A stretch of 64,000 nucleotides of DNA from Streptomyces phaeoluteigriseus (lineage in GTDB: Bacteria; Actinomycetota; Actinomycetes; Streptomycetales; Streptomycetaceae): positions 1 to 64,000 of the forward strand of contig NZ_MPOH02000014.1 of NCBI RefSeq assembly GCF_001896135.2. The letters are read 5' to 3'. The notes below the pieces were generated by a model that saw only the letters and a program-made list of their open reading frames with translations, ran no database searches and was not told the origin of the DNA. Within the stretch, counting starts at the first letter, position 1, and every line of letters begins with the position of its first letter. The translations under genes were made by a program, and so were the position numbers. Below are positions 1-10,567 of this stretch, one piece after another.

Positions 1-3000
1 GGGTGCGGACGCGGCGGGCGGGGTGGGCGGGGTGCGGGTCCCCAGGTGTTGGGCGAGCGCGCGTGGGGTCCGGAACAGGAACACGTCCCGTGGCGCGATC
101 GGCAGGCCGAGTGCCCTGGCCCGGTTGATCACGGTGATGGCGACGATGCTGTCACCCCCGGCCCGGAAGAAGTCGGTGTCGCTGTCCACGGCCGCGTCGG
201 ACAGCGTCTCGGCGAAGATGCCGACGATCGCGGTGAGTACGGAGTCACCCACCGCGTCACTCTCCACGACCGGGGTCTCGTCACGGGTGGCGCGCTCGGT
301 GAGGGCCTCGCGGTCCAGTTTGCCGTTGACCGTGAGCGGGAGGGCGTCGATCGGCAGCACCCGGCCCGGCACCATGTGGACGGGGAGTTTCGCGGACAGC
401 AGGCCGGTGAGGTCACCGGGCACCCGGCCGACGACGTGCGCGACGAGGTGGTCGGCTCCGTCCGCCACGGTGACCGCAGCGTCGACCACACCGTCGAGTT
501 CCCTGACCGCGGACTCCACCTCACCCAACTCGATGCGGAATCCCTTCAGTTGCACCTGGTCGTCGGCGCGCCCCACGAACTCCAGCTCGCCGTCGAGCGT
601 ACGGCGGGCGAGGTCGCCCGTGTGGTACATGCGGGAGCCGTCTCCGGCGAACGGGTCCGCCACGAACCGGCCGACGGTGAGCCCCGGCCTGCCCAGGTAG
701 CCGAGCGACACCTGGTCACCGGCGACGTAGATGGCGCCCACGCGGCCGGGCGGCACCGGGCGGAGCCGGTCGTCGAGCAGATGGGTGACCAGACCGGGGA
801 TCGGGCCGCCGATCGGGCTGACCTCGTCGCCGGCGCAGAAGTCCTCGTCGGTGAGCACCCGGTGGGTGACATGGACGGTGGTCTCGGTGATGCCGTACAT
901 GTTGACCAGCTCGGGCGAGCCGGTACCGTGCCGCTCCACCCACCCGCGCAGCCGCCCGGGGTCCAGCGCCTCGCCCCCGAAGACGATCCGGCGCAGTGCG
1001 GGCAGCGGCTCGTCGGCATGCCGGTCCGCCTCGACGAACTGGTGGAACGCCGACGGGGTCTGGTTGAGCACGGTCACTCCGCGCTCGCGGACGAGCCGGT
1101 GGAAGTCGACCGGGGAGCGGGTCAGTCCGTACTCCGGCACCAGCAGCTCACCGCCGTGTGCCAGCGCGCCCCACAACTCCCAGACCGCGAAGTCGAAGGA
1201 GAAGGAGTGGAACTGGACCCACACGTCATCGGGGCCGAAGCCCATGGCGGGCCCGGTGTTCGCGAGCAGTGTCACCACACTCGAGTGGGGGACGACGACA
1301 CCCTTGGGCCTGCCGGTCGATCCGGACGTGTAGATCACGTAGGCGGGGTCGTGCCAGGTGACCTCCGCCCCCGACCGGCCTGTTCGCGACGGCGGTTCGT
1401 CGCCCTGCACCAGGACGCGGGCCGTGACCCCTGCACGGGTCAGCAGTCGAGTGAACCGGTCCCGCTGCTCACGGTCCACGAGGACGGCCTGCGGGGCGGC
1501 GTCGGCGAGGATGTACTCCAGCCGTTCGTCCGGGTACGCCAGGTCCAGCGGTACGTACGCGCCGCCCGCGCTGACGATCGCGACCAGGGCGACGACCTGT
1601 TCCAGGGAGCGCGGCACGGCGACGGCGACCAGCTTGCCCGGCCCGACCCCGGCAGCGCGCAGGGCTGACGCCAACTCCTCCTTGGCGCGGTCCAGTTCGC
1701 CGTAGGTCAGGGAACGGGTTCCGCCGTCGAGGCCGCACTGGGTGACGGCGGTGGCGGCCGGGTCGCGGTGTGCGGCGGCGTCGAACAGGCCGCCCAGCGT
1801 CATCGGGGTGACCGGCGCGGGACGCGCGGCGGGCGCCAGCTCGTCGACCGGGGTGCCGGGTTGGGTGAGCAGGCCGGTGAGGGTCCGGGTGAACGTGCTC
1901 AGGAGCTCCTGGGCGCTCGCCTCCCGCAGCAGTTCGCCGTCGTAGATCAAGCCGAAGCGCGGGCGACCCTCGGGTGTGCGCTCCACGACCAGGGTCAACG
2001 GGTAGTGCGGAGCCCCCTCGTTGACGATGTCGGTGATGACCAGTGTGTCGTCGGGGCGGCGCAGGGCGTCCACGTCGGTCGCCACGTCGAAGACGACCAG
2101 GGTGTCGAAGAGGGGGCCGGTGCCTGCCCGGCGGCCGATCCTGGCCAGGGACACGTGCTGGTGCGCCAGGACCGCGCTCTGGTGTTCCCGGACCGAGGCG
2201 AGCAGGTCCCCGGCCGTGCTGGTGGCGGACCAACGGGCCCGCACGGGAATGGTGTTGATGAAGAGGCCCACCATGTCCTCGATGCCGGGCACATCCATGT
2301 CGCGCCCCGACACCGTGGAACCGAACACCACGTCGCCACTGTGCAGGATGCCGCCCAGGGTGAGGGCCCAGGCACTGTGCACGGCCACGCTCAGCGGCAC
2401 TCCGGCCGCCCGGGCCGCCGCGTCGATGTCCTCCGCCGGCTCCACCGCCGTGTCGGCGAACCGGTCGGAGGGGGTGTGTCCCTCGGCGACCAGTGCGGGG
2501 CCGGGCAGGTCGGCGAGCTGCTCGTGCCACACCCGGTCGCTCTCGTCGTCGTCGCGTTCGGCGAGCCGGCGCACATAGTCGGGGAAGCCGCCGAGCGGAT
2601 GCACGGTGCCCGGCGCGTGGTACTCGGTGAGCAGCGCGCGGAGCATCGGCGGCACCGACCAGCCGTCGGCGACGATGTGGTGCACGGTCTGCACGAGGAC
2701 GGTGCGGCCGGAGCCGGCGCGGATGAGCGTGTACCGCATCAGCGGGCCGGTGGCCAGGTCGAATCCGGCGCGGCGGTCCCGCTCGGCGTGGTCGAGGATC
2801 TCGGCGTCGGTGATGCCGGGGCGGTCCAGCGTGGTGAACGGGGCCTCCACGCCGCTCTCCAGGACGGAGACCACGCGGCCGTCGGCGAGGGCCACGAACC
2901 GGGCGGCCAGGTTCGGGTACAGGGCGAGCAGCCGGGTGGCCGCGGTCGCGAGCCGGTCGGCGTCCACCTCGCCGTCCAGGGTCAGCAGTTGCTGCTCGAC

Positions 3001-6000
3001 GTAGGCGCCCGCGGAGTCGTCGTCGAAGACCGAGTGGAAGTACAGGCCCTCCTGCAGGGGGGTCAGCGGCAGGATGTCCCGCAGCGCCGGGCCGTCCAGG
3101 GTGTCGACGTCCGCCTGGGTGAGCGGCACCAGGGGGAAGTCGCTGGGCGAGTGGCCGCCCCCGTCGAGTGCGGCCAGTGCGGTCAGCGCCTCGTGGAAGT
3201 AGTCGCCGAGGGTCGTGATGTCCTCTTCGGTGAACAGGCCGTCGGGCCAGGAGATGGTGGTGGCCAGTTCGTAGGCGCCGCTGGGGGCGGGTTCGGCGAT
3301 CGCGTTGAACTCCAGGGCGCGCGGCAGGCGCATCCGCGGGTCCCGCCTCTCGCCCAACTGGCCTGTGGCGCAGGTGAGTTGCCAGTCGCCGGAGGCGCCG
3401 GCGTCGAAGCGCCCCAGGTAGTTGAAGAGCACCTGAGGTGCGGGCGCGTCGAACCGGGTGTCGCCCAGGTGACGCAGGGCGCCGTAGGAGAGGCCGTTGG
3501 CCGGCACCCGGGCGAGGTCTTCCTTGACCGCCTTGAGGGCGGCGGCCAGGTGGTCGGGGGCGGTGAGGTCGGCCGCCGCGCCGGGGTCGACGGTCACCGG
3601 GAACAGGGTGGTGAACCAGCCCACGGTCCGCGAGAGGTCCGGCTCGAAGCCGGCGTCGTCCGCGACGAACCGTCCTTCGCGGCCGTGGCCCTCCAGTTCG
3701 ATGTGGGCGAACGTCTGGTCCTGCCCGAGGTCGCGGCGCCAGCGGGCGAGGGTGACGGCGAGCGCGGTGAGCAGTACGTCGTTGACGCCCGCGTGGAACC
3801 TCGCGGGTATCTCGCCCAGCAGCGCGGCCGTGGCCTCGGCGCCGACCGAGACGGTCCGCAGCCGCTCCCGCGCGACGGTGTCGGACGCGGACAGCGGGCG
3901 TCTTCCCAGCGGCCCGTCCGCTCCCGGCAGGGGGCGCTGGTAGTGGACGCGGTCCGCGTCGAACGCCGTGCGCTCCAGCAGTTGCGTCCAGCGCCGGAAC
4001 GAGGTGCCGACCGGAGGCAGCTCGATCGGCGCTCCGGAGGTGAGCTGCCGCCAGGCCGTGGCCAGGTCCTCCATCAGGACCCGCCAGGACACACCGTCGA
4101 TCACCACGTGATGGGCGGCCAGGACGAGTTGCTGTGCCTCGCGGCGCCATACGGCGCGCAGCATCACGCCGCCCGCCGGGTCGAGACCGTCGGTGGCCAG
4201 CGTGACGCACTCGTCGAGCGGCCGGTCGCTCTCCTGCCAGTCCGGGACGGCGCCGCCCGCCTCCGGGATGTCGAAGCTCCAGCGGTCTCCGCGCACCAGC
4301 CTGGCGCGGAGCATGTCGTGCCGTGCGACCACGGCGCCGAGGATTTTGTCGAGGGCGTCGGCGGTCAGGTCGGCGGGCGTGTTCAACACCACCGACTGCA
4401 CGAAGCCGTCGATCGCGTCGGTGGTCTCGGCGAGCCACTGCACGATGGGCGATCCGACGACGGACCCGGTCGGGACGTCCGCGTGGTCCACCCGCGCGTT
4501 GTCCTCACGGCCGGCCACCGCCGCCAGGGCTCCGACGACGCTGTGGGTGAAGATCTGCCGTGCCGTGACGTGGAGGCCCGCCGCGCGCAGCGCGCTCAAC
4601 AAGGAGATCGCCAGAATGCTGTCCGCGCCGAGCTGGAAGATGTCCTGGTCGACGCCGACCTCGTCCAGTCGCAGCACCTGGGCGACGGCCGCGCACACCA
4701 GGCGTTCGTTCTCCGTGGCGGGCGGCACGATCGAGCCGGTGGCGGTCACCGGCTCCGGAAGCGCGTTCCGGTCGAGCTTGCCGTTCGCGGTGAGCGGGAA
4801 CTCGGTCATCACGACGATGTGGGCGGGCACCATGTACTCGACCAGGTGCGCGGCGGCCCAGGCCCTGACCTCGTCCGCCCGCAGGTCCTCGCGTCCGGCG
4901 GCCGGGATGACGTAGCCGATCAGGTAGCTGCCGCCGGCGGTGTTCTTCCTGGCCACGACACAGGTGTGCCGTACTCCGGGGTGTTCCGCGAGGCCGACCT
5001 CGACGTCCTCGATCTCCAGTCGCATGCCGCGGATCTTGATCTGGTTGTCGGCTCGGCCGAGGAAGTCCAGCGATCCGTCGGGGGCGAACCGTGCGAGGTC
5101 ACCGGTCCGGTAGAGGCGGGACCCGTCGTCGGCGAAGGGGTTCGCCACGAACCGGGACGCCGTCAGGCCGGGCGCGTTGACGTATCCGCGCCCCAGGAGG
5201 AACCCGCCCACGTACAGTTCGCCGCCGACCCCGACCGGGACGGGGCGCAGCTCGTCGTCCAGGACGTACAACTGCGTGTTGGGGTTGGCCCTGCCGATCG
5301 AGGTGGACAGGCGTTCCGCGGCACCCCGGTAGATGACGTGCGAGACGCCGATGGTCGTCTCGGCCGGGCCGTAGCCGTGGTACATGGGGATGTCGAGCTT
5401 GGTGCGGAACCGCTCGTACAGCTCCGGGGTCAGGACCTCTCCGCCGCACCACACGTGCCGCAGGCTGTCGAGGCTGCCGGAGTCGCCCGCGATCTCCAGG
5501 AGTACGTCCAGCATGGAGGAGACGAGGTAGGTGAAGGTGACGCGCTGCTCGGCGATCACGCTCAGCAGGTGGTGCGGGTCGCGTTCGCCGCCGGGCCGCA
5601 GGACGACGAGTCTGGCACCGGACACCAGCGGCAGGAAGATCTCGTTGATGGAGATGTCGAAGGACAGCGGCGCCTTGAACAGGGACGCGTCGTCGTGGCC
5701 GAAGCGCAGGATCTCGTCGACCTGCCACAGCAGGCGTTCGCTGATCGCCTCGTGGCGGATCATCGCGCCCTTGGGCCGGCCGGTCGAGCCTGACGTGAAG
5801 ATGACGTAGGCCAGGGCGGCACCGGGGACGGTGACGGCCGGAGCCTCGGTGGGGTGGCTGCCGTACCGCCAGTCACCGAGGTCGACGGCCAGGGCTTCCG
5901 GCTCGTCCGGGCCGGGCTCGCCCGAGGCGTTGAGCTGTACGACGACCCGGGCGTCCTCGATGACGACGGCGCGGCGGGCGGCGGGCCACTGCGGGTCGAG

Positions 6001-6654
6001 CGGCACGAAGGCGCAGCCCGCCTGGAGCACGCCGAGCAGTCCGATCACCATGTCGGCGGAGCGGCCCAGCGAGATGCCGACGACCTGTTCGGCGGTGAGT
6101 CCGCGTTCGATCAGACGGTGAGCCAACTGAGCCGACCGCTGGGCCACCTGACGGTAGGTCAGGGTGCGGTGCTCGTCGACGACGGCGACGGCGTCGGGCC
6201 TGGTGCGCGCCTGTTCTCGGAACAGCTCGACGATGGTCGGGCGGACCCGGTCGGCGTGGGTGTCGTTCCATGCGGCGAGCGCCGCCAGCCGTGCCTGCGG
6301 GCCGGCCGGGCCGATGGTGCCGACGGGTCGGTCCGGGAAGTCGGCGAGGTCGTCCAGCGCGAGTTGGGCGTCGGCAAGGGTGACTCCTTCGGGGACGGCG
6401 ACGCTCCGGCCGTCCGCGCCCGCCTCCCGGCCGCCGGGGCCGTCACCGCCGTTGTCGACCCAGCCGAGGATCTCGGTGAACAGGGTGCCGGGGGTGAGGT
6501 CGATGCCGTCGGGGCTCCGGCCCGTCGCCCAGTACGACAGCCCGATGGCACATGCCTCGGCGATGGTCCGGTCGGAGTAGTCACCGGTCCGTCGGCGCAC
6601 GTCGGCCAGCCGCGTGGCGGAAAGCAGTGCGGGACGAGCGCTCGGTTCCATCAT
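1..6654 (-). CDS. cchH: Coelichelin NRPS CchH (3' end beyond the window)
   Basis: Non-ribosomal peptide synthetase open over 2,218 codons to the left edge without a stop. Domain order by rough residue: short N-terminal stretch, A1 (140-650), PCP1 (655-725, GADSILAI), epimerase (715-1170, HHVVIDG), condensation (1190-1585, HHIVADG), A2 (1620-2120), PCP2 (about 2160-2210, GGDSIVAI). My reading of the A1 specificity positions is D-I-N-Y-W-G-G-I-G, the published coelichelin code for N5-formyl-N5-hydroxyornithine. A2 reads D-F-W-N-V-G-M-V-H, a threonine code. Family knowledge: CchH makes the siderophore coelichelin with a third hydroxyornithine module, which would lie outside. Two adjacent ATGs (6654, 6651) could start it; GGAAGGGAAG lies 13 nt upstream. 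A 61-bp gap follows cchG and no iron box sits there, so it is probably co-transcribed. Confidence 0.95.
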   Translation of the reverse strand, partial: MMEPSARPALLSATRLADVRRRTGDYSDRTIAEACAIGLSYWATGRSPDGIDLTPGTLFTEILGWVDNGGDGPGGREAGADGRSVAVPEGVTLADAQLALDDLADFPDRPVGTIGPAGPQARLAALAAWNDTHADRVRPTIVELFREQARTRPDAVAVVDEHRTLTYRQVAQRSAQLAHRLIERGLTAEQVVGISLGRSADMVIGLLGVLQAGCAFVPLDPQWPAARRAVVIEDARVVVQLNASGEPGPDEPEALAVDLGDWRYGSHPTEAPAVTVPGAALAYVIFTSGSTGRPKGAMIRHEAISERLLWQVDEILRFGHDDASLFKAPLSFDISINEIFLPLVSGARLVVLRPGGERDPHHLLSVIAEQRVTFTYLVSSMLDVLLEIAGDSGSLDSLRHVWCGGEVLTPELYERFRTKLDIPMYHGYGPAETTIGVSHVIYRGAAERLSTSIGRANPNTQLYVLDDELRPVPVGVGGELYVGGFLLGRGYVNAPGLTASRFVANPFADDGSRLYRTGDLARFAPDGSLDFLGRADNQIKIRGMRLEIEDVEVGLAEHPGVRHTCVVARKNTAGGSYLIGYVIPAAGREDLRADEVRAWAAAHLVEYMVPAHIVVMTEFPLTANGKLDRNALPEPVTATGSIVPPATENERLVCAAVAQVLRLDEVGVDQDIFQLGADSILAISLLSALRAAGLHVTARQIFTHSVVGALAAVAGREDNARVDHADVPTGSVVGSPIVQWLAETTDAIDGFVQSVVLNTPADLTADALDKILGAVVARHDMLRARLVRGDRWSFDIPEAGGAVPDWQESDRPLDECVTLATDGLDPAGGVMLRAVWRREAQQLVLAAHHVVIDGVSWRVLMEDLATAWRQLTSGAPIELPPVGTSFRRWTQLLERTAFDADRVHYQRPLPGADGPLGRRPLSASDTVARERLRTVSVGAEATAALLGEIPARFHAGVNDVLLTALAVTLARWRRDLGQDQTFAHIELEGHGREGRFVADDAGFEPDLSRTVGWFTTLFPVTVDPGAAADLTAPDHLAAALKAVKEDLARVPANGLSYGALRHLGDTRFDAPAPQVLFNYLGRFDAGASGDWQLTCATGQLGERRDPRMRLPRALEFNAIAEPAPSGAYELATTISWPDGLFTEEDITTLGDYFHEALTALAALDGGGHSPSDFPLVPLTQADVDTLDGPALRDILPLTPLQEGLYFHSVFDDDSAGAYVEQQLLTLDGEVDADRLATAATRLLALYPNLAARFVALADGRVVSVLESGVEAPFTTLDRPGITDAEILDHAERDRRAGFDLATGPLMRYTLIRAGSGRTVLVQTVHHIVADGWSVPPMLRALLTEYHAPGTVHPLGGFPDYVRRLAERDDDESDRVWHEQLADLPGPALVAEGHTPSDRFADTAVEPAEDIDAAARAAGVPLSVAVHSAWALTLGGILHSGDVVFGSTVSGRDMDVPGIEDMVGLFINTIPVRARWSATSTAGDLLASVREHQSAVLAHQHVSLARIGRRAGTGPLFDTLVVFDVATDVDALRRPDDTLVITDIVNEGAPHYPLTLVVERTPEGRPRFGLIYDGELLREASAQELLSTFTRTLTGLLTQPGTPVDELAPAARPAPVTPMTLGGLFDAAAHRDPAATAVTQCGLDGGTRSLTYGELDRAKEELASALRAAGVGPGKLVAVAVPRSLEQVVALVAIVSAGGAYVPLDLAYPDERLEYILADAAPQAVLVDREQRDRFTRLLTRAGVTARVLVQGDEPPSRTGRSGAEVTWHDPAYVIYTSGSTGRPKGVVVPHSSVVTLLANTGPAMGFGPDDVWVQFHSFSFDFAVWELWGALAHGGELLVPEYGLTRSPVDFHRLVRERGVTVLNQTPSAFHQFVEADRHADEPLPALRRIVFGGEALDPGRLRGWVERHGTGSPELVNMYGITETTVHVTHRVLTDEDFCAGDEVSPIGGPIPGLVTHLLDDRLRPVPPGRVGAIYVAGDQVSLGYLGRPGLTVGRFVADPFAGDGSRMYHTGDLARRTLDGELEFVGRADDQVQLKGFRIELGEVESAVRELDGVVDAAVTVADGADHLVAHVVGRVPGDLTGLLSAKLPVHMVPGRVLPIDALPLTVNGKLDREALTERATRDETPVVESDAVGDSVLTAIVGIFAETLSDAAVDSDTDFFRAGGDSIVAITVINRARALGLPIAPRDVFLFRTPRALAQHLGTRTPPTPPAASAP

Positions 6655-6715
6655 CGAAGACTCAGCTTCCCTTCCACGGAATGAGAGTTGGCCCAAGCTG
6701 ACTCAGGCGGTGTGC

Positions 6716-8502
6716 CTAACTGCCTTCTCGCCAGGCCCGCCACAGTCGGGCGTACCGGCCGCCCAGGGCCACCAGTTCCTCGTGGGTGCCCTGCTCCACG
6801 ACGCGTCCCGCGTCGAGTACGGCGATCCGGTCGGCCGCCATCGCCTGGGTCAGCCGGTGCGCCACGAACAGCGTCGTGCGGCCCGCGCACGCGGCCAGCA
6901 CGGCCCGCTCCAGCTCGGCGGCGCCCTCGCTGCCGGCCTCCGCGGTCGACTCGTCGAGCACCACCACCGGTGCCCGGCCCAGCACCAGCCGGGCCAGGGC
7001 GATCTGGGCGACCTTGGTGACGTCCAGACGCTCGCCGCCCTCGCCGACCGGAGTCGCAAGGCCGTCGGGCAGCGCCTCGACCCATCCGTCGGCGCCGACC
7101 GTGCGCAGTGCCTCCATCAGTTCGGCGTCGGTCGCGTCCGGCGCGGCCAGCCGCAGGTCGTCCGCGAGGAAACCGGAGAACACGTGCGTCTCCTGCGTCA
7201 GGATGCTCACCAGGGCCCTGGCGGCGGCCTCGTCGAGGTCGGCGAGGTCGGTCGGCCCGATGCGCACCGACCCTGACTGCGGTGTCCCCGTGCCGGCGAC
7301 GAGCGCGGCCAGCGTCGTCTTGCCCGCGCCCGTCGCCCCGACCAGGGCGAGCGAACCGCCGGCCGGGATCGTCAGGTCGACGTCCCGCAGCACCGGTTCC
7401 TCCGTGCCGGGGTAGCGGAAGGTCAGTCCCCGCACGGTCACCGGGTACGAGCCGGCGTCGGCCTGCGTGACCGAGGCGTCGCCGACCAGGCGGTCCGGCG
7501 CGGACTCCCCCAGCACGCCGACCAGCCGGGTCAGGCTCGCGCCCGACTTCTGCGCCTCGTCGAAGGTGAACATGATGGCGCCCAGCGGGGTGAACAGCCG
7601 GTGGAACAGCAGCGGGGCCGCCGAGACCTCGCCGAGGCTGGCGGCGTCGGCCTCCAGCAGGGCGTACCCCACCACGATGATGAGGACGAGCCCGATGAAC
7701 TCGGCGCGGTTCTCCCGGCCGACGAACCGGCCGAAGAACCGGAACACCTCGATGCCGAGTTCGCGCACCCGCCACGACTCACGGGTGACCTTCTCCCGGA
7801 AGGCGTCCTCGAGGCGGTACGCGCGGACCGTGTCGATCCCGTTGAGGCCGCTGATCAGGGCTTGCGCGCGGTCGGCCTGGGCCACGCGCTGCGTGCGGTA
7901 GAGCGGGGCGGACCTGGGGAGGTACCAGCGCAGGGCCAGCGCGTACGCGGGCAGCGCGCCGGCGCCCGCCAGGCCCAGTCGCCAGTCCAGTCCGAACATG
8001 CCGAGCGTGGCGATGACGACCAGCACGCCGGCCGAGAACACCGTCGGGACGGCCGTCCGGATGCCCTTGGAGATGACGGCCACGTCGTCGCCGACCCGGG
8101 ACAGGACGTCTCCCCGGCCGACCTGCTCGATCCGTGCGCTCGGCATCCCGAGCACCGCCCGGACGGCGCCTTCCCGCAGCCGGGCGAGCAGGTCCGCGCC
8201 CAGCCTGCCGATCAGGTAGGTCGACACCGCGGTGGCCGCCGCGCCGAGCAGCGCGGCGGCGACCATCAGGGCGCCGACCGTGACGAGGATCGACTGCGGC
8301 CTGCCTTCGACGACACCGTCGACGACGCGGCCGAGCAGGAGGACCGGCAGCACCTGGAGTGCCGCCCCGGCCACCGTGGTGAGCACGGTGGCGTCGTCAG
8401 CCCCGGCACCTCGCGGCAGTGCGCCGCGACCCACCGGGCGGCCTCACGTCCGGTCGCCGTTCGCAGGGTTGCCGGGACGACGCGCGTCTCGGTGGTGCTC
8501 AC
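6716..8502 (-). CDS. cchG: Siderophore exporter ABC protein CchG, frameshifted near its N-terminus
   Basis: Type I ABC exporter half: transmembrane domain followed by an ATPase with Walker A GATGAGKTT, Walker B VVVLDEST and an H-loop VAHRLT. It is thought to export coelichelin, probably with CchI outside the window. The natural start is GTG 8502, two bases after the cchF stop. This frame reads well for about 34 codons (to ...HCREVPG), then the rest (ADDATVLTTVAGAAL...) continues in another frame; losing one G at the run 8401-8404 explains it. Restored length is about 595 aa. An in-frame ATG at 8434 would give 572 aa but lacks the coding-like N-terminus. The signature is degenerate (GGERLDVTKVAQIALAR rather than LSGGQ), which is odd for an active transporter. 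Confidence 0.85.
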
Positions 8503-8504
8503 AC

Positions 8505-9560
8505 CTACTCTGCCGACTTGACGAGTTCGTCGATGGCGTAGGGCATGGACAGCAGGGTGCCCTGGGAGATGGCCGCGCCGACCGCGGGGCCCTCGCTGTC
8601 CAGCAGGTAGGACACCTTGCCGTTCTTGACGGCGTCCAGGTTGGTGAACAGCTCGAACTTCTTTAGCGCGTCCGTGTCCGCCTTGTCGTTGATGACGAAG
8701 ACGCGGTCGACGTCGACCAGGTCGATGCGCTCCGGGGAGAGCTTGGTGTAGAAGCTGCCTTCGGCGACCTTGTCGATCTCGGTCTGGTACGTGAAGCCGA
8801 TGCCGGTCAGCAGGCGTCCCCGCACGTCGGTGGAGGTGAAGGGTGCGACGGAGTTCTCGTACCAGGACAGCGCCACGGCGGTCTCGTCGGCGAACTCGGG
8901 GTGTGCCTTCTTGGCCGCGTCGAGCTTGTCCTGGATGCCCTGCACCAGCTTCTCGCCCTCCTCGGCCTTTCCGAGCGCCTTGGCGATGTGCAGTGCGTTG
9001 TCCTGCCAGGGCGCGCTGAACAGCTCCTTCTCGGCCTTGGTACGGCCGACCGTCGGGGCGATCTTGGAGAGCTTGTCGTAGGCGGCCTGGTCGATCTCGG
9101 AGTAGACCGCGATGATCAGGTCCGGGCGCAGGGCGGCGATCTTCTCGTAGTTGGGGCCGGTGTCACCGTTCTTCATGATGACCTCGGGCTTGGTGTCGCC
9201 CCACTTCTCCTTCACCCAGGGCCACTGGGTGTTGATGTCGGGGCTCTGGCCGGCCGGGTTCGGGTACTGGTCGACCATGCCGACGGGCTTGACGCCGAAG
9301 GCCAGGATGGTCTGGTCGTCCGTGTAGCCGACGGAGACGACGCGCTGGGGCGCCTTGCTGATCTCCGTGGATCCGAACGCGTGCTCCACGGTGACCGGGA
9401 AGGCGCCGGCGGCGGCAGCGTTCGAGGTGGTGTCGCCCGTCGTGTCCTTGTCCGAGTCGGAACCGCATCCCGCGAGGAGCCCCACTGCGAGCGTCGCGGC
9501 CGAAAGCACCGCCGCGAGCCGAAGCCGGGGCTTCCTGAGGGTCGTTCGATGGAGGAACAT
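8505..9560 (-). CDS. cchF: Ferri-siderophore-binding lipoprotein CchF
   Basis: ABC iron-siderophore substrate-binding lipoprotein of 351 aa. A basic start, hydrophobic stretch and lipobox LLAGC predict lipidation at Cys32 and anchoring outside the membrane. The mature part has the FepB/FhuD class III binding-protein pattern (AFGSTEISKAPQRVVSVGY near 60-80, then bilobal helices). The start chosen is ATG 9560 with AAGGGA upstream; a longer reading from 9614 would put a non-signal tail ahead of the signal peptide. An iron box lies 70 bp upstream, so expression should rise under iron starvation. The stop almost touches the cchG start, implying translational coupling. It would deliver ferri-coelichelin to CchC/CchD. 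Confidence 0.93.
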   Translation of the reverse strand: MFLHRTTLRKPRLRLAAVLSAATLAVGLLAGCGSDSDKDTTGDTTSNAAAAGAFPVTVEHAFGSTEISKAPQRVVSVGYTDDQTILAFGVKPVGMVDQYPNPAGQSPDINTQWPWVKEKWGDTKPEVIMKNGDTGPNYEKIAALRPDLIIAVYSEIDQAAYDKLSKIAPTVGRTKAEKELFSAPWQDNALHIAKALGKAEEGEKLVQGIQDKLDAAKKAHPEFADETAVALSWYENSVAPFTSTDVRGRLLTGIGFTYQTEIDKVAEGSFYTKLSPERIDLVDVDRVFVINDKADTDALKKFELFTNLDAVKNGKVSYLLDSEGPAVGAAISQGTLLSMPYAIDELVKSAE

Positions 9561-9630
9561 CCGCAATCCCTTGCTCTCGCACTGTCCGCTGCGCCTTGTT
9601 CTCAGGGCAGGCAAACCCTACCGAGAAAAG

Positions 9631-9649
9631 TGAGGTTAGCCTAGCCTAA
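9631..9649 (-). promoter_or_regulatory. Iron box upstream of cchF
   Basis: On the minus strand the site reads TTAGGCTAGGCTAACCTCA, close to the DmdR/IdeR consensus TTAGGTTAGGCTMACCTAA. It lies about 70 bp before the cchF start, where a DtxR-family repressor with Fe2+ would block transcription. Confidence 0.9.
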
Positions 9650-9657
9650 CTAAAGAT

Positions 9658-10512
<855 letters not shown>

Positions 10513-10527
10513 AAGGCCCCCTTTTAT

Positions 10528-10546
10528 TTAGGTATGCCTCACCTTT
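10528..10546 (-). promoter_or_regulatory. Iron box upstream of cchE
   Basis: The plus strand reads TTAGGTATGCCTCACCTTT, a good match to the DmdR/IdeR 19-bp consensus, inside the 55-bp gap between cchD and cchE. It suggests an internal iron-regulated promoter for cchE. Confidence 0.8.
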
Positions 10547-10567
10547 GTACCAGCAACTGGCCCAGGG

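Noticed and set aside
46..1668. Long plus-strand open frame opposite the NRPS, and similar ones across most of the window
   Set aside because: It is rich in Arg/Gly/His/Asp with no family motifs and is the complement of a real NRPS frame; GC-rich DNA commonly gives such antisense open frames.
1469..4438. 989-codon minus-strand frame inside cchH
   Set aside because: The composition is Arg/Gly/Pro/Ala-rich without motifs, while the true cchH frame over the same bases shows clear E, C and A domain motifs.
6655..6715. Iron box upstream of cchH (GTGTGCCTAAC near 6710)
   Set aside because: Only a short partial match to one half of the consensus; the operon upstream already has convincing boxes.
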